Counted from the stretch's first letter, positions 1-9,256 are shown. The stretch: DNA of 64,000 nt from UBA2365 sp964594045 (GCA_964594045.1 CAZQKR010000003.1:1-64000); one strand, 5' to 3'. The notes: generated by a model not told the origin, from the sequence alone. Translations and numbers: made by a program.

Positions 1-91
1 TCTGCGTTAAAAATTTATTTTATTTATCAAAATATTCTGACTGCGAAAGGTCAGTAAATAAAAAAAATTATACAGATATAAAAAATGGATA

Positions 92-1390
92 TCAGAGACC
101 AGAAGTTAAAATTTTCTCCTTTACAGGAAAAGTGGTAAGTTCCCAATTTAATTGCTTCAGTGCTTGCTGATCCATTTCAAAGGATAACTGACCGGTTTCT
201 TCCCATATTTTATAGAAATTTAAAATCCATCCTTTTATTTGGTTTTCCTCCGAATTATAAAAAACCCCTCCGGCTTTGAGTTGTTCAAAAAGCGATTCTA
301 TCTCAGGATCCTTCTTTCCATTGACAATGCAAAGGATCGGTTTGCCTGCAGTCAGATATTCATATAGTTTACCGGTTAAAACACCCGTAGTGAAAGGGCC
401 GGACCAACTCAGCAAAATGTTGATATGGCTATTGTGCTGTAACTGGATTGAGTCTGATAATGTGAGAAACGCTTTATTTTCTCCAATCATTTCAAGACCA
501 TGTGCTCTCAAATGTTTTTCCCACCAGAATTTATCCATACCGGCATAGACCACCAGAAATTTCTCAGGATCAACCATTTTTTCTGCAATCAGACTTTTTA
601 AGGCAGAAAACAAAATGTTTAAATCCTGATGCTCTTTGTAAATCGAACCGGTATAAACCAGCGTGAATTTATCGTTTTGGGGGTTTATCTCAGGCTGAAT
701 GACCGGGTGATGAAGCCCGGAGCGGACCAAAACCACTTCAGGATGATATGTGTCCAGCTTTTTCTTCAGTCCTTCGGAAACGGTTAAAACCCATTCAGCA
801 TGTTGCACCATGTGCTTGTGATAGCGATCCTGCAATTCGGGGAAGAAAGTGTTTTTTCTGTTTAAGTCCACCGGAAGATCCCTGTAATCAGCGATCCAGA
901 TAAGTTCAGGGTACTTCTTTTTTAATTTAGATGCGATCACATGGTCAGCAATTGGCCGGAAGGAAGAGTACAGGTGGGTAATTTTTTGCTTTTCAATCAA
1001 CTGAGATGCCAGTTTAACTGCATTTCGGATGTAAAACCAGCTTCCTTCTCCCATCAGGAGGTTGAAAGGATAAGTATCTGATAACCGGATCATAAACCGG
1101 GTCAACAAATATCTTTTATACCCGCGTGTTTTAACGTTTTTTCCCCGCGTGAACAGGTTTATCAACCATCGGTAATCATAATTGGATACTTCATGTCTTT
1201 CAACAAAGTCAGTATCCATATACTCGTTCATCAGGTAGGGTTTGTTTTTGATCGTGATCAGAAAAGCCTCACTGAAGAGTTTCGAGATTTGCAGGGCCAT
1301 ATTATAATTCCTGATGGTTCCAATGGTACCTACCGGAGGAAAATAATAATGAATAAACAGAATTTTTTTATGTTCAAAATTTAAGCTCAA
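92..1390 (-). CDS. GT-B-like glycosyltransferase (family 4/1 type)
   Basis: A 432-residue protein that probably transfers a sugar from a nucleotide-sugar donor during polysaccharide or glycoprotein synthesis on the cytoplasmic side. The N-terminus (ILFIHYYFPPVG, about residues 10-21) resembles the opening strand and glycine loop of GT-B enzymes. A middle segment (IADYRDLP, then VLTVSEGLKKKL about 200-215) is the usual end of the N-terminal Rossmann domain. The C-terminal half has FTLVYTGSIY and GKLYEYLTAGKPIL, the latter being the typical donor-binding E-x-x-A-x-G-x-P helix. No signal peptide is visible. It lies 112 bp downstream of the GlmU-like gene on the same strand, which fits a cell-envelope sugar role. 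Donor and acceptor cannot be told from sequence. The ATG at 1390 gives a normal family length. Confidence 0.8.
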   Translation of the reverse strand: MSLNFEHKKILFIHYYFPPVGTIGTIRNYNMALQISKLFSEAFLITIKNKPYLMNEYMDTDFVERHEVSNYDYRWLINLFTRGKNVKTRGYKRYLLTRFMIRLSDTYPFNLLMGEGSWFYIRNAVKLASQLIEKQKITHLYSSFRPIADHVIASKLKKKYPELIWIADYRDLPVDLNRKNTFFPELQDRYHKHMVQHAEWVLTVSEGLKKKLDTYHPEVVLVRSGLHHPVIQPEINPQNDKFTLVYTGSIYKEHQDLNILFSALKSLIAEKMVDPEKFLVVYAGMDKFWWEKHLRAHGLEMIGENKAFLTLSDSIQLQHNSHINILLSWSGPFTTGVLTGKLYEYLTAGKPILCIVNGKKDPEIESLFEQLKAGGVFYNSEENQIKGWILNFYKIWEETGQLSFEMDQQALKQLNWELTTFPVKEKILTSGL

Positions 1391-1502
1391 AACGCTGATT
1401 TATCATTGCTTTTGTAAAGATAGGAACTTATGTGGTTTTTTATTGGATCAAAGTTGTCGACATTTTGAATTGAAGTGTATGATAAATTCTGATAAGCGGA
1501 CC

Positions 1503-2717
1503 TTAAAACTTGTGTTTCTCCCAACGCCGGAATTTGGCACTTTCTTCAAAAAGGTAGGCCAGGATTTTCCTGTCAGGTTCATCCAGTGTTTTACCCCGTC
1601 TTTTCATTACTGCTTCTGCGACTTCAAAAGCTTTGTCCAGTTCAAAAGTGGTATAGGAGTGTGCACCGCCCCAACTGAAAGACGGAATGAAGTTTCTTGG
1701 GAATCCGCTTCCAAAAATGTTGGCGCAACAGCCTACCACGGTCCCTGTATTGAACATGACATTAATGCCAACTTTAGAATGGTCGCCCATGATCAGTCCG
1801 CAAAACTGTGTGCCTGTCAATTCAAACCGCTCAGTCTGGTAATTCCAAAGTTTAACTTCTGCATAGTTGTTTTTCAGGTTTGAATTGTTAGTGTCTGCAC
1901 CGATGTTACACCATTCTCCAATGACCGAATTGCCCAAAAATCCGTCATGTGCTTTATTTGAATAGCCAAAAATCACCGAATTGTTTACCTCTCCACCAAC
2001 TTTGCAATGAGGACCAACTGTAGTACCTTCATAAATCTTTGACCCCATTTTAAGTGTGGAATGTTCACAGAGCGCAAAAGGACCGCGGATCAGACTTCCT
2101 TCCATCACTTCAGCATTTTTTCCAATATAAACTGGTCCGGACTTTGGGTTGATCATGGCGCCTTCCACAACCGCACCTTCTTCAATAAATATTTCTCCCG
2201 CTGCTGTGATTCTGTTGGTATCGGACAATGTCAGCGATTTTTTCCCTGACGTCAGCAATTTGAAATCAATACTGATCTGAGATCCGTTTTTTTGGAAAAT
2301 ATCCCACAAATGGTCGATCATTTCCACATTGGGCTTACCAAATAAATCACTTCCTTTCAAATGATCAATCGGTTCATTTTTGATCAGTCGGTCAAATTGA
2401 CTCCGATCCAGTCGGACCGCTATGAGTCGTTCCTTATACAATAAAGCTTCATTAAAGGAAAGGTCCTCTATCAGTTGAACTATCGCCTGGTTTGGTAAAA
2501 GACATCCGTTGATCACCAAATTATCATCAGAAATTTCAATAGGATATTTATCTGATAAATAATCAGTTGTAATATAACTGACCCTTCCTGCAAGCCAGAT
2601 TTCCCATTTTTCAGAAATGGTTAAAATACCCAACCTGAATTCCGCTACGGGCCTGGTATAATTCAAAGGAAGAAATGCATTTCTCCGGTCATCTTCAAAA
2701 AGTATGATATTCCTCAT
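1503..2717 (-). CDS. GlmU-family sugar-phosphate nucleotidyltransferase/acetyltransferase, Bacteroidota type
   Basis: A 404-residue protein of the alternative bacterial GlmU family that is thought to stand in for GlmU in making UDP-GlcNAc. The N-terminus (LFEDDRRNAFLPLNYTRPV) is the hallmark of this family and lacks the classical LxxGxGTRM nucleotidyltransferase loop of E. coli GlmU. From about residue 170 to 340 there are irregular hexapeptide repeats of a left-handed beta-helix (for example IGKNAEVMEGSLI, VGPHCKVGGEV, GDHSKVGINV), the acyltransferase fold. The C-terminal tail is rich in charged residues. It probably acts in the cytoplasm, feeding peptidoglycan and surface-sugar precursors. 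The neighbouring glycosyltransferase on the same strand is consistent with this. Assignment to the family is firm; whether it carries out both GlmU reactions is inference. Confidence 0.85.
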   Translation of the reverse strand: MRNIILFEDDRRNAFLPLNYTRPVAEFRLGILTISEKWEIWLAGRVSYITTDYLSDKYPIEISDDNLVINGCLLPNQAIVQLIEDLSFNEALLYKERLIAVRLDRSQFDRLIKNEPIDHLKGSDLFGKPNVEMIDHLWDIFQKNGSQISIDFKLLTSGKKSLTLSDTNRITAAGEIFIEEGAVVEGAMINPKSGPVYIGKNAEVMEGSLIRGPFALCEHSTLKMGSKIYEGTTVGPHCKVGGEVNNSVIFGYSNKAHDGFLGNSVIGEWCNIGADTNNSNLKNNYAEVKLWNYQTERFELTGTQFCGLIMGDHSKVGINVMFNTGTVVGCCANIFGSGFPRNFIPSFSWGGAHSYTTFELDKAFEVAEAVMKRRGKTLDEPDRKILAYLFEESAKFRRWEKHKF

Positions 2718-2933
2718 AGATATTTAAGCCTGGGGATATATGTTGTGCAGGTAAAATTGCAGAGGATTTGGCGAAAATCCAAAATAACTGTCAATTTTCT
2801 AAAACAGGAAGCGTGTTCTAAAGCGTAAATCTTGAAATAACCTGGTCCATAAATACAGGATGAATTCCGGCGGTAAATTCAATCAAAAAGAGATAGATTA
2901 AGCGAATGGCTAACAAAACAGAATTTGACAAAT

Positions 2934-2960
2934 AAAAAAAGTTCCCCAAAGGGAACTTTT
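2934..2960 (-). terminator. Rho-independent terminator of rpmE2
   Basis: Perfect 10-bp inverted repeat (AAAAGTTCCC / GGGAACTTTT) with a 4-nt loop. Read on the minus strand it is followed by a run of T from the A-tract at 2934-2940. It sits about 23 bp after the stop of the L31 gene. Confidence 0.85.
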
Positions 2961-2982
2961 AATCTAAGACTTCAACGGGGAT

Positions 2983-3246
2983 TTATGCTTTTGCTTTGCT
3001 GAATTTCCCAAATTTCTTATTGAATTTATCGATACGTCCGGCAGTATCTACAAATTTCATTTTTCCTGTAAAGAACGGATGAGACTTGGATGAGATCTCC
3101 AGTTTGATCAAAGGATATTCGTTACCGTCCTCCCAAACAATGGTTTCATTGGTTGGTGCACAAGAGCTGGAGAGAAAACTTTCGTTGACAGAGAAATCCT
3201 TAAAAACAACTTTTCTGTATTCTTTGGGATGTATTTCCTTTTTCAT
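2983..3246 (-). CDS. rpmE2: 50S ribosomal protein L31 type B
   Basis: An 87-residue protein matching type B L31 (RpmE2), a small protein of the large ribosomal subunit. The start MKKEIHPKEYRKVVF, the central HPFFTGK and the C-terminal DTAGRIDKFNKKF are characteristic. As in type B proteins, the zinc-binding CxxC pair of type A L31 is missing (only one Cys, in SSSCAPT). Length is normal for the family with a short basic C-terminal tail. It has its own promoter-like sequence upstream (3367-3399) and a strong terminator downstream (2934-2960), so it looks like a single-gene transcript. Confidence 0.96.
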   Translation of the reverse strand: MKKEIHPKEYRKVVFKDFSVNESFLSSSCAPTNETIVWEDGNEYPLIKLEISSKSHPFFTGKMKFVDTAGRIDKFNKKFGKFSKAKA

Positions 3247-3366
3247 TTTATATCAATTTTCGACCTTAATAACTTTTAAAATCACGGTTTTTTCTAATCT
3301 TCATGATGAACCTCCGAAAAATTCAGTCAACATCTGATAAATCCAAGGCTCAATCAAAACGGACGG

Positions 3367-3399
3367 CAAAATTAAAATTATTTCTTTAAATACATCAAA
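3367..3399 (-). promoter_or_regulatory. Bacteroidota-type promoter for rpmE2
   Basis: On the minus strand, TTTG (3399-3396), a 21-nt spacer, then TAATTTTG (3374-3367), an exact match to the Bacteroidota -33/-7 pattern TTTG...TAnnTTTG. Expected transcription start near 3360 gives a leader of about 110 nt before the L31 start codon. The long leader could carry autoregulation, but I see no clear structure in it. Confidence 0.6.
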
Positions 3400-3414
3400 T
3401 TCAGCAGGTTTTTT

Positions 3415-3795
3415 TTAAAAATCCTCTGGTAATCCGGGGAAAAATGCATCTTCATAATGATTGATAGTATAATCCCGAGTGTTTTTCATCAAAACGGACA
3501 AAATATCAAATCTGAATTCTCCGTCATAGCCTTTTTCGATCATATAAGCAGTGGCTGCATCTGAAACCAGTTTAATTTTTTTTTCACCAACCGCCTCCGC
3601 CGGATCTCCGTAGGAAATTCCCGATCGGGTTTTCACTTCACAAAACACCAAAAAAGGATTTTTATACGCAATGATGTCTATTTCTGCACGCCTGAAGCGC
3701 CAGTTTACCGCTTCGATCCGAAAACCATTGGCCATGAGAAACCTGACGGCAGCATTTTCTCCTTCCTTTCCCGTATTTATCTTTTTTTGCCCCAT
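3415..3795 (-). CDS. YraN/UPF0102 family nuclease-fold protein
   Basis: A 126-residue protein of the YraN (UPF0102) family, a restriction-endonuclease-like fold of uncertain cellular role. Visible family motifs are GKEGENAAVRFL (residues 9-20), RFRRAEIDIIA with the conserved E-x-D, and VFCEVKTR with the E-V-K core. Together these form the PD-(D/E)xK-like active site, so the catalytic residues appear intact. Length is standard. It lies 45 bp after a methyltransferase gene on the same strand and is probably co-transcribed with it. Confidence 0.9.
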   Translation of the reverse strand: MGQKKINTGKEGENAAVRFLMANGFRIEAVNWRFRRAEIDIIAYKNPFLVFCEVKTRSGISYGDPAEAVGEKKIKLVSDAATAYMIEKGYDGEFRFDILSVLMKNTRDYTINHYEDAFFPGLPEDF

Positions 3796-3840
3796 ATCTG
3801 TATGAGTGAAGGTTCTTATTTTGTAATTGACCCGGGTATG

Positions 3841-4458
3841 TCAACTTTTGCGAATTCCTGTCAATAAAAATACTGGAAATTTTTTAAGCTCATTCTCAAA
3901 TGATTTTTCCATTTCGTGAACGATCTTGAACCTGACATTTGAAAAGCCGACATTTTTGAGTTGTGTAGTTATTTGCTTCTCCTCAAAACCAAAATGGAAA
4001 ACGCCGGAATTGTCGCTATGAAAACTGCCGTCTTCCTTTAACAGGTCTCCGATCGCAATAAAACCTCCGGGTTTTAACGCTTTATAAAATTTTTCAAATA
4101 TCAGTTGTGTATCTGAGATGTGATGCAGCGTCATGGATGATATGATCCCGTCAAAATGATCATATACAAAGTCCGGTTCGATCCCGGTTTTGAGTGTATC
4201 CACCACGCATGGCCAGTTTTTGGCTTTGAATTGTTCCAGCATGGCTTCTGAAAAATCAACTGCAGTGATCCTGGCCAGGTTTTCAGCCAGAAACCAACTC
4301 AGCAAACCGGTTCCTGCTCCAAAATCCATCACATGTTCGTTTCCGCTCAACCTGAATTGGTTTAAAATCTCCTGAGCGATCTGCCGTGCATTCAAAACCC
4401 GGTGGCTTTTCGCATCCCAATCTTTTGCACGGTCAAGAAAATGGTCTGTTGGCTGCAT
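3841..4458 (-). CDS. Class I SAM-dependent methyltransferase
   Basis: A 205-residue cytoplasmic methyltransferase. The SAM-binding motif I is VMDFGAGTGLLSWFL (about residues 43-57), followed by the acidic strand end ITAVDFSE (about 64-71) and the motif around FDGIISSMTLHHI, then LKPGGFIAIGDL, all as in Methyltransf_11/25 proteins. There is no sequence clue to the substrate; small molecules such as quinone precursors or xenobiotics are typical for this size class. It is divergent from the tlpA-like gene at 4538 and upstream of yraN. Confidence 0.85.
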   Translation of the reverse strand: MQPTDHFLDRAKDWDAKSHRVLNARQIAQEILNQFRLSGNEHVMDFGAGTGLLSWFLAENLARITAVDFSEAMLEQFKAKNWPCVVDTLKTGIEPDFVYDHFDGIISSMTLHHISDTQLIFEKFYKALKPGGFIAIGDLLKEDGSFHSDNSGVFHFGFEEKQITTQLKNVGFSNVRFKIVHEMEKSFENELKKFPVFLLTGIRKS

Positions 4459-4514
4459 TGATTAAAGTTTTACCTAAAATGCAAAAATAATTATTATTGA
4501 ATGGCGCAGATAAA

Positions 4515-4522
4515 TATTTTTG
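4515..4522 (+). promoter_or_regulatory. -7 element upstream of the TlpA-like gene
   Basis: TATTTTTG matches the Bacteroidota -7 consensus TAnnTTTG and lies 15 nt before the ATG at 4538. A TTG at 4497-4499 is slightly too close (15 nt) for an ideal -33 element, so this is tentative. Confidence 0.35.
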
Positions 4523-4537
4523 CGGTAAAAAGAAATA

Positions 4538-5137
4538 ATGATGTCTGCATTGATCAAAAATTGGAAAAAGAAATCCATGTTTTCAAAAATACTGGATTTC
4601 GTTTTTCTGGCTTTACTGCTAAGCCTGTTGTTTCCTCAGGGACGTATGGCGATCGGAGGATTTGTCAACAGGGTAAAATCTTCCATAGTCCAACCCGGGC
4701 TGATGAAAGAACCAGTGAAAATAGATCCTTCAGCAATGAACTGGACACTTGTTGATTCAAATAATGAATTTGTCAATCTTGCTGAATTCAAGGGGAAAGT
4801 GATCTTTTTGAATTTATGGGCGACCTGGTGTCCGCCATGTGTTGGTGAAATGCCGGGCATTCAAAAACTTTATGAAAAATTCAAAGATAACGACCAGGTG
4901 GTTTTTTTGTTGGTTTCAAATGAATCAATTGAAAAAATCAACCAGTTCAGTCAAAAAAGGCAGTATACTTTTCCGGTTTATGCTGCACAGGAACAAAGTC
5001 CCTTGGCCTTTAATACAAACAGTATTCCAACAACCTTTGTCATTTCACCGGAAGGAGAAATTGTCATAAAGGAAATTGGCGCAGTCAATTGGGGCGGCTC
5101 TAAAATGGAACAGATCATCAGGGAATTGATCCCGTAA
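4538..5137 (+). CDS. TlpA/ResA-type thioredoxin-fold protein, membrane anchored
   Basis: A 199-residue thiol-disulfide oxidoreductase. One N-terminal hydrophobic segment (about residues 16-34) should anchor it in the inner membrane with the thioredoxin domain in the periplasm. The active site is WATWCPPCVGEMP (about residues 92-104), the WCxxC form of TlpA/ResA reductases, followed by the conserved cis-Pro region SIPTTFVISPEG. Such proteins reduce apocytochrome c haem-site cysteines or periplasmic cysteines. With the multihaem cytochromes at the far end of this window, a role in cytochrome c maturation is possible but is inference. Two adjacent ATGs (4538, 4541) are possible starts. Confidence 0.88.
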   Translation: MMSALIKNWKKKSMFSKILDFVFLALLLSLLFPQGRMAIGGFVNRVKSSIVQPGLMKEPVKIDPSAMNWTLVDSNNEFVNLAEFKGKVIFLNLWATWCPPCVGEMPGIQKLYEKFKDNDQVVFLLVSNESIEKINQFSQKRQYTFPVYAAQEQSPLAFNTNSIPTTFVISPEGEIVIKEIGAVNWGGSKMEQIIRELIP

Positions 5138-5160
5138 TGATCTGCTGGAAATTGATTTGA

Positions 5161-8100
5161 TCATTCAAAACACATAACCGGTCTTGTGTACAAAGTGCCT
5201 GTGTCCAACACATAAGCAAAATAACAGAATCCCTGTTCATCCTTTAATATGAATCCTCTTTCATTTTGATCTATGATCAGATCGCCGGACAATTGGTCAA
5301 GGCTGAAATTAAGCGGTAAAGTGATTGAAGAAGTCCGGACAACACCGGATTTATCCACATAGAGTCTCCAGAGATTGCCATTGGCAGATTTAAGAACCAG
5401 TCCTTTCATGTTCTCGGAAATGTACAGACTTGAATTTTCAAGATGCGAACTTCCGGGGGCAAAAACAGTGACAATGCTTGTGCTCAACTGGCCCTGATCA
5501 TCTACGCTAAGTTTATAATTAGTTCCGTTTGGACTGGTCAGAACCAACCCGGACAGAGCAGAGCTGAAGAGCATATCGGCATTGGCCACCTCCAGGATAT
5601 TTTCTTCAGAATGGGGCAAAGCAGCCGAGTTGACAAATGATGAAAGCAAAAGCAACCAGGCTGATTGAACATAAATGCCAATTTCAGTTACTTCCCAGGA
5701 GTTTTGGGGCCAGGAGGTATTCCAATCAAGGTATGACTTTAATTCCGGCTGGTTATCAGGCGGTTCGAGTGTAACACAAAGGTTGTTCATTTGAGAACTT
5801 CCGCAGTTGTCGGGGCAACAATCATCCAGATCCCAATGAGGGTTTGGCCCGCCTGGGATGAATCCCGGCGGGGGTCCATATGTTGAAGTGCGAACATCAT
5901 CCCACAGGGAACTGCCTTCTGTAAACCAGGAATGGTAGATCGTATTTGCAGAATTTTCTGCACCAAGGGCGGCCATATTGGTCATATATGCGATGCCAAC
6001 GGGATTAACACCGTGTATATAATGGACAAAATGTGCCATGATCTCTTCAGCCCATTCGTTGTTCAGGCTGTTTAGATTGAAATGATGATAAGCCTGAAAC
6101 AAATTGGCCATGTTGGATTGTGTTTCATTGCTTCCCCAGGTGATATTTTGCGGAGCTACGTAGGCTAAATAGGCACCTAAGTCATTTTGATAAGCAGGAA
6201 AATTATCTGTATTATTCTCCATCGAGTTCCTGAACGCGTTTTTTATTGCATTACTGACGGCAGTGCTCACTCCGGCCAGTGAGCTGTAGTAAAGCAGACT
6301 GATCTGAGTTGAATTTTCAAAGGGATAGACAAATTGCCATTGCAGCATGTGTGCATTAGAATAATTATTCTCTACAAAGGTTTTATAAGTTGAGTTTCCT
6401 GTCAAAGCATAAAGGTATATAGCTGCAACCATCTGCCTCATGTTGATGTTATAGGTATAATCAGCGCCGGTTCCAAGTTCCTGTTCGCCTGCTGCAACGA
6501 CCCCGGAATTGTAGTAGGTAATTCCGGGATGATTACTTGCCCAGGTGTATGCTTTTGAAGCACTTGATTCGAGTAAAACTGCAAAATTTTGAGCGGATGC
6601 TGTACCAATTTTTTTGAATTGCAATGCTGCCAGAGCAAATACTCCGGCTGCAGAAAAGGAAGCAGATGTCGTTTTAGGTCCGTAATATCTCAAAGCATTA
6701 TCTGAAGAAGGCGGGCTCGCTGAAGCAAAGTTTTTGACTCCAAGTACACAGTGAACGCCCCCATCCGTTGCCTGCATTTTCATGAACCAGTCCAATTCAA
6801 ATTTTATCTCGTCCAAAAGATCAGGTATTCCATTGCCGGATTCCGGAATGCCCAGATCATCTGAAGCCCATGCCTGAGGATTGATCTCGTATGCAAAAAG
6901 CATGTCGATCAAGGGTTTATGAGCAAAATTGATGTATTTATTGTAGTCGCCGGCATCGTGCCATCCGCCGCTCATGTTTTTGAACAGGCTTGAGTTGTTT
7001 TCATCATTGATGAACCTTGCAGTCACATCCTGGCTGTGGCAAATTCCGTCAGTATATCCTTCAAGGGCATAAGGAATTATTTTGGCAGAGCCGCATCGCT
7101 GATAATAAAAGGATTTGAAGGCAGTCTTCATCACTTCATCATAAATGTCATTGCGAATTTCAAAATCTTCTGACCGGATCTGACCGTTATTGCCATCAGC
7201 AATATGGTAGGTTCCGGGTGTTGTCAAAGCCGAAAAATCAAATCGCCAGACCTTGTCACCGCTCATACTGTGAGTGGCTCCGGTGTTCCAGGCAACCGGA
7301 GCGCCGGAAAAGACCACGTTAAAAGTTCTTGAGTCTTTGACAACTATTGTGGAGTGCGGAGTATAACTGTCGGAGGCATTGTAACCAGACTGAGGATCTG
7401 ACAGGATCGCTATTTTTTGATCCTGTGGCCTGTAACCAAACTGATCCACCTTGATCAGCGGAACATAGAGTTCATTGAGCGCCCTGTTGACCGCGGCCAG
7501 CGCATCAATTATTCCATAGCCAAAAGCGTTGTTTGGTATGGAATTTCCCGGTACGGATCCACAGGTTTGAGTAGAAGTTCTTGCCAAAGCGGTCTGTTCA
7601 ATAAAATGTTCAATTTTGTCAACGTCTCCAGCCAGGTTGGGATTGGCAGAAATGATCAGCGCGACCAGTCCTGCCACATGGGGTCCGGCCATACTCGTTC
7701 CGCTGTATGATGCATATCCACCATTTTTGATGGATGACCTGACGTTAACTCCGGGTGCGGAGATTTCGGGTTTAAGCCTGTTGCTGCCGTCAATCGTAAC
7801 AGGCCCACGACTGCTGAAACCGGCTATATTATCGCTGTTATCCGTGGCGCCCACGCTAAAACTTCCCTCAAATATAGGGGCAGGGGTATTCACGGTGCTA
7901 CAGCTGCTGCCTGAATTTCCGGCAGACACCACAATGACACAACCAGCTGAACGAAGATTATTGAGGGCAGTTTCCATAATGTTGAAATTGGTTGGGTTAC
8001 AGCCTTCATCAGGCGGGCAAGACCAGGAGTTGGCGATCACATGGGGCATTTGGTCAGGATCTCCGTCTTCAGGATCATCTCCGAAAGCATACGGCGCCAG

Positions 8101-8958
8101 AAACCATTCAAAACACTCAACGTATGTGGTTAAAGTTCCCCATCCGCGTTCCATATTCCGGCAACCGATCCATTTGGCACCCGGAGCAACTCCGATTTGA
8201 TTACTTCCTCCATCATCTCCGACCATGGTCCCCATTGTATGGGTGCCGTGATTATGGTCGTCACATGGTGCAGGAATGGAATAGCCACAGGGGTTTGTGC
8301 CGGTATTGTGGACGTCATTCTCATGTATGGCATCGTGCCAGTAATAGTTGTGGTTATTGGCACTCCCGCGGTATTGATCCACCAAAGCTGCATGATCCCA
8401 TTTATATCCTGTATCCTGACCTCCGATGACTACATCCTGTCCGGTATAGCCAAGGGCCCAGACCTCAGGTGCATTTATCTGGGAAATGTTCCATTCGATC
8501 GACCGGTATCCGGCATCACTTCTGTCATCATCAGGTCTGTCCTCCAATTTGAAGGAGCCATCTTCCAATACCTCCTTCACATAAGGCAATGTGGCCAATT
8601 CATGGATCAAAGCCATATCTGCCTTAAGGGCGATCATATTGACAATATAAAAACTTCTGAAATCAATCGCTTTTGAACTGAGTAAAGCTTTTAAATCGGC
8701 CTGGCTTTCTTCCGCGGTTTTCAACAATTTTTTGAAGACAAAATTGGCCTTTGCATTTTTTCCTGCAATGGTTTTAACTCCGGAAAGATCTGTCTGATCA
8801 TGGAGAATGACCACTATTTTCTGCTCAGTTCCGGGGGCAGATCTTTTAAGCCGGACATCGATTTTATTTTCTACCTGTCCTGCAATGGGGAAAGTCCATA
8901 TAATAGAAGAAATGAGGATGATTAAAGTATATATGCGATTGATTTTTTTTGGATTCAT
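5161..8958 (-). CDS. Secreted subtilisin (S8)-GH9 cellulase fusion protein
   Basis: A 1265-residue secreted protein joining two enzymes. Residues 1-28 are a signal peptide ending AGQ. About 30-135 is an inhibitor-I9-like propeptide. About 165-490 is a peptidase S8 domain with all triad motifs: Asp in GGQDTGYKWDH, His in HNHGTHTMG, Ser in SGTSMAGPHVAG (about residue 420). About 500-600 is the Ig-like N-terminal domain of GH9 cellulases (VPLIKVDQFGYRP). About 610-1105 is GH9, with the catalytic-base motif GGWHDAGDYNKY (about 665-676) and the acid region WEVTEIGIYVQSAW (about 1086-1099). The last 130 residues hold three diverged repeats of the form GxVLxSxNGxxxxLxVDxxG. There is no recognisable type IX signal at the end. 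It probably degrades plant or algal polymers outside the cell. I see no frameshift, so the fusion looks genuine. A -7-like element lies at 9011-9018 on the minus strand. Confidence 0.9.
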   Translation of the reverse strand: MNPKKINRIYTLIILISSIIWTFPIAGQVENKIDVRLKRSAPGTEQKIVVILHDQTDLSGVKTIAGKNAKANFVFKKLLKTAEESQADLKALLSSKAIDFRSFYIVNMIALKADMALIHELATLPYVKEVLEDGSFKLEDRPDDDRSDAGYRSIEWNISQINAPEVWALGYTGQDVVIGGQDTGYKWDHAALVDQYRGSANNHNYYWHDAIHENDVHNTGTNPCGYSIPAPCDDHNHGTHTMGTMVGDDGGSNQIGVAPGAKWIGCRNMERGWGTLTTYVECFEWFLAPYAFGDDPEDGDPDQMPHVIANSWSCPPDEGCNPTNFNIMETALNNLRSAGCVIVVSAGNSGSSCSTVNTPAPIFEGSFSVGATDNSDNIAGFSSRGPVTIDGSNRLKPEISAPGVNVRSSIKNGGYASYSGTSMAGPHVAGLVALIISANPNLAGDVDKIEHFIEQTALARTSTQTCGSVPGNSIPNNAFGYGIIDALAAVNRALNELYVPLIKVDQFGYRPQDQKIAILSDPQSGYNASDSYTPHSTIVVKDSRTFNVVFSGAPVAWNTGATHSMSGDKVWRFDFSALTTPGTYHIADGNNGQIRSEDFEIRNDIYDEVMKTAFKSFYYQRCGSAKIIPYALEGYTDGICHSQDVTARFINDENNSSLFKNMSGGWHDAGDYNKYINFAHKPLIDMLFAYEINPQAWASDDLGIPESGNGIPDLLDEIKFELDWFMKMQATDGGVHCVLGVKNFASASPPSSDNALRYYGPKTTSASFSAAGVFALAALQFKKIGTASAQNFAVLLESSASKAYTWASNHPGITYYNSGVVAAGEQELGTGADYTYNINMRQMVAAIYLYALTGNSTYKTFVENNYSNAHMLQWQFVYPFENSTQISLLYYSSLAGVSTAVSNAIKNAFRNSMENNTDNFPAYQNDLGAYLAYVAPQNITWGSNETQSNMANLFQAYHHFNLNSLNNEWAEEIMAHFVHYIHGVNPVGIAYMTNMAALGAENSANTIYHSWFTEGSSLWDDVRTSTYGPPPGFIPGGPNPHWDLDDCCPDNCGSSQMNNLCVTLEPPDNQPELKSYLDWNTSWPQNSWEVTEIGIYVQSAWLLLLSSFVNSAALPHSEENILEVANADMLFSSALSGLVLTSPNGTNYKLSVDDQGQLSTSIVTVFAPGSSHLENSSLYISENMKGLVLKSANGNLWRLYVDKSGVVRTSSITLPLNFSLDQLSGDLIIDQNERGFILKDEQGFCYFAYVLDTGTLYTRPVMCFE

Positions 8959-9010
8959 GTTTAAGATACGCGTGATTTTTTGGATTCAACAGTTATTTGG
9001 AGTTGATAGA

Positions 9011-9018
9011 CAAATATA
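9011..9018 (-). promoter_or_regulatory. -7 element upstream of the S8-GH9 gene
   Basis: On the minus strand TATATTTG, an exact TAnnTTTG match, 52 bp before the start codon at 8958. No clear -33 TTG at the right distance. Confidence 0.35.
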
Positions 9019-9136
9019 AATACAAATCCAGATGCTGTTGGAATTTATAGCGATTATTTGTTTATCAAAAGATGGCATAAATGGTCTTAGTGCGACAATA
9101 AATCAAAAAATATTATTTTGTCAACTGAAGAAATCA

Positions 9137-9167
9137 TTGACAGGATAAACTATTTGATATAACTTTG
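9137..9167 (+). promoter_or_regulatory. Bacteroidota-type promoter upstream of the lipoprotein genes
   Basis: TTG (9137-9139), a 20-nt spacer, then TAACTTTG (9160-9167), an exact -7 match. It would give a leader of about 80 nt before the lipoprotein start at 9257. Confidence 0.5.
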
Positions 9168-9256
9168 TACAGTAAAATGATTGGTGGTCTAACCTTTTTC
9201 CCGGAAGGTGGATATAGCTGACGCGGATATTGTTTTTTATTACAATTTCAGCTTTT

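Noticed and set aside
7616..8200. A 194-codon plus-strand frame opposite the protease domain
   Set aside because: Shadow of the S8-GH9 gene on the other strand; no recognisable content.
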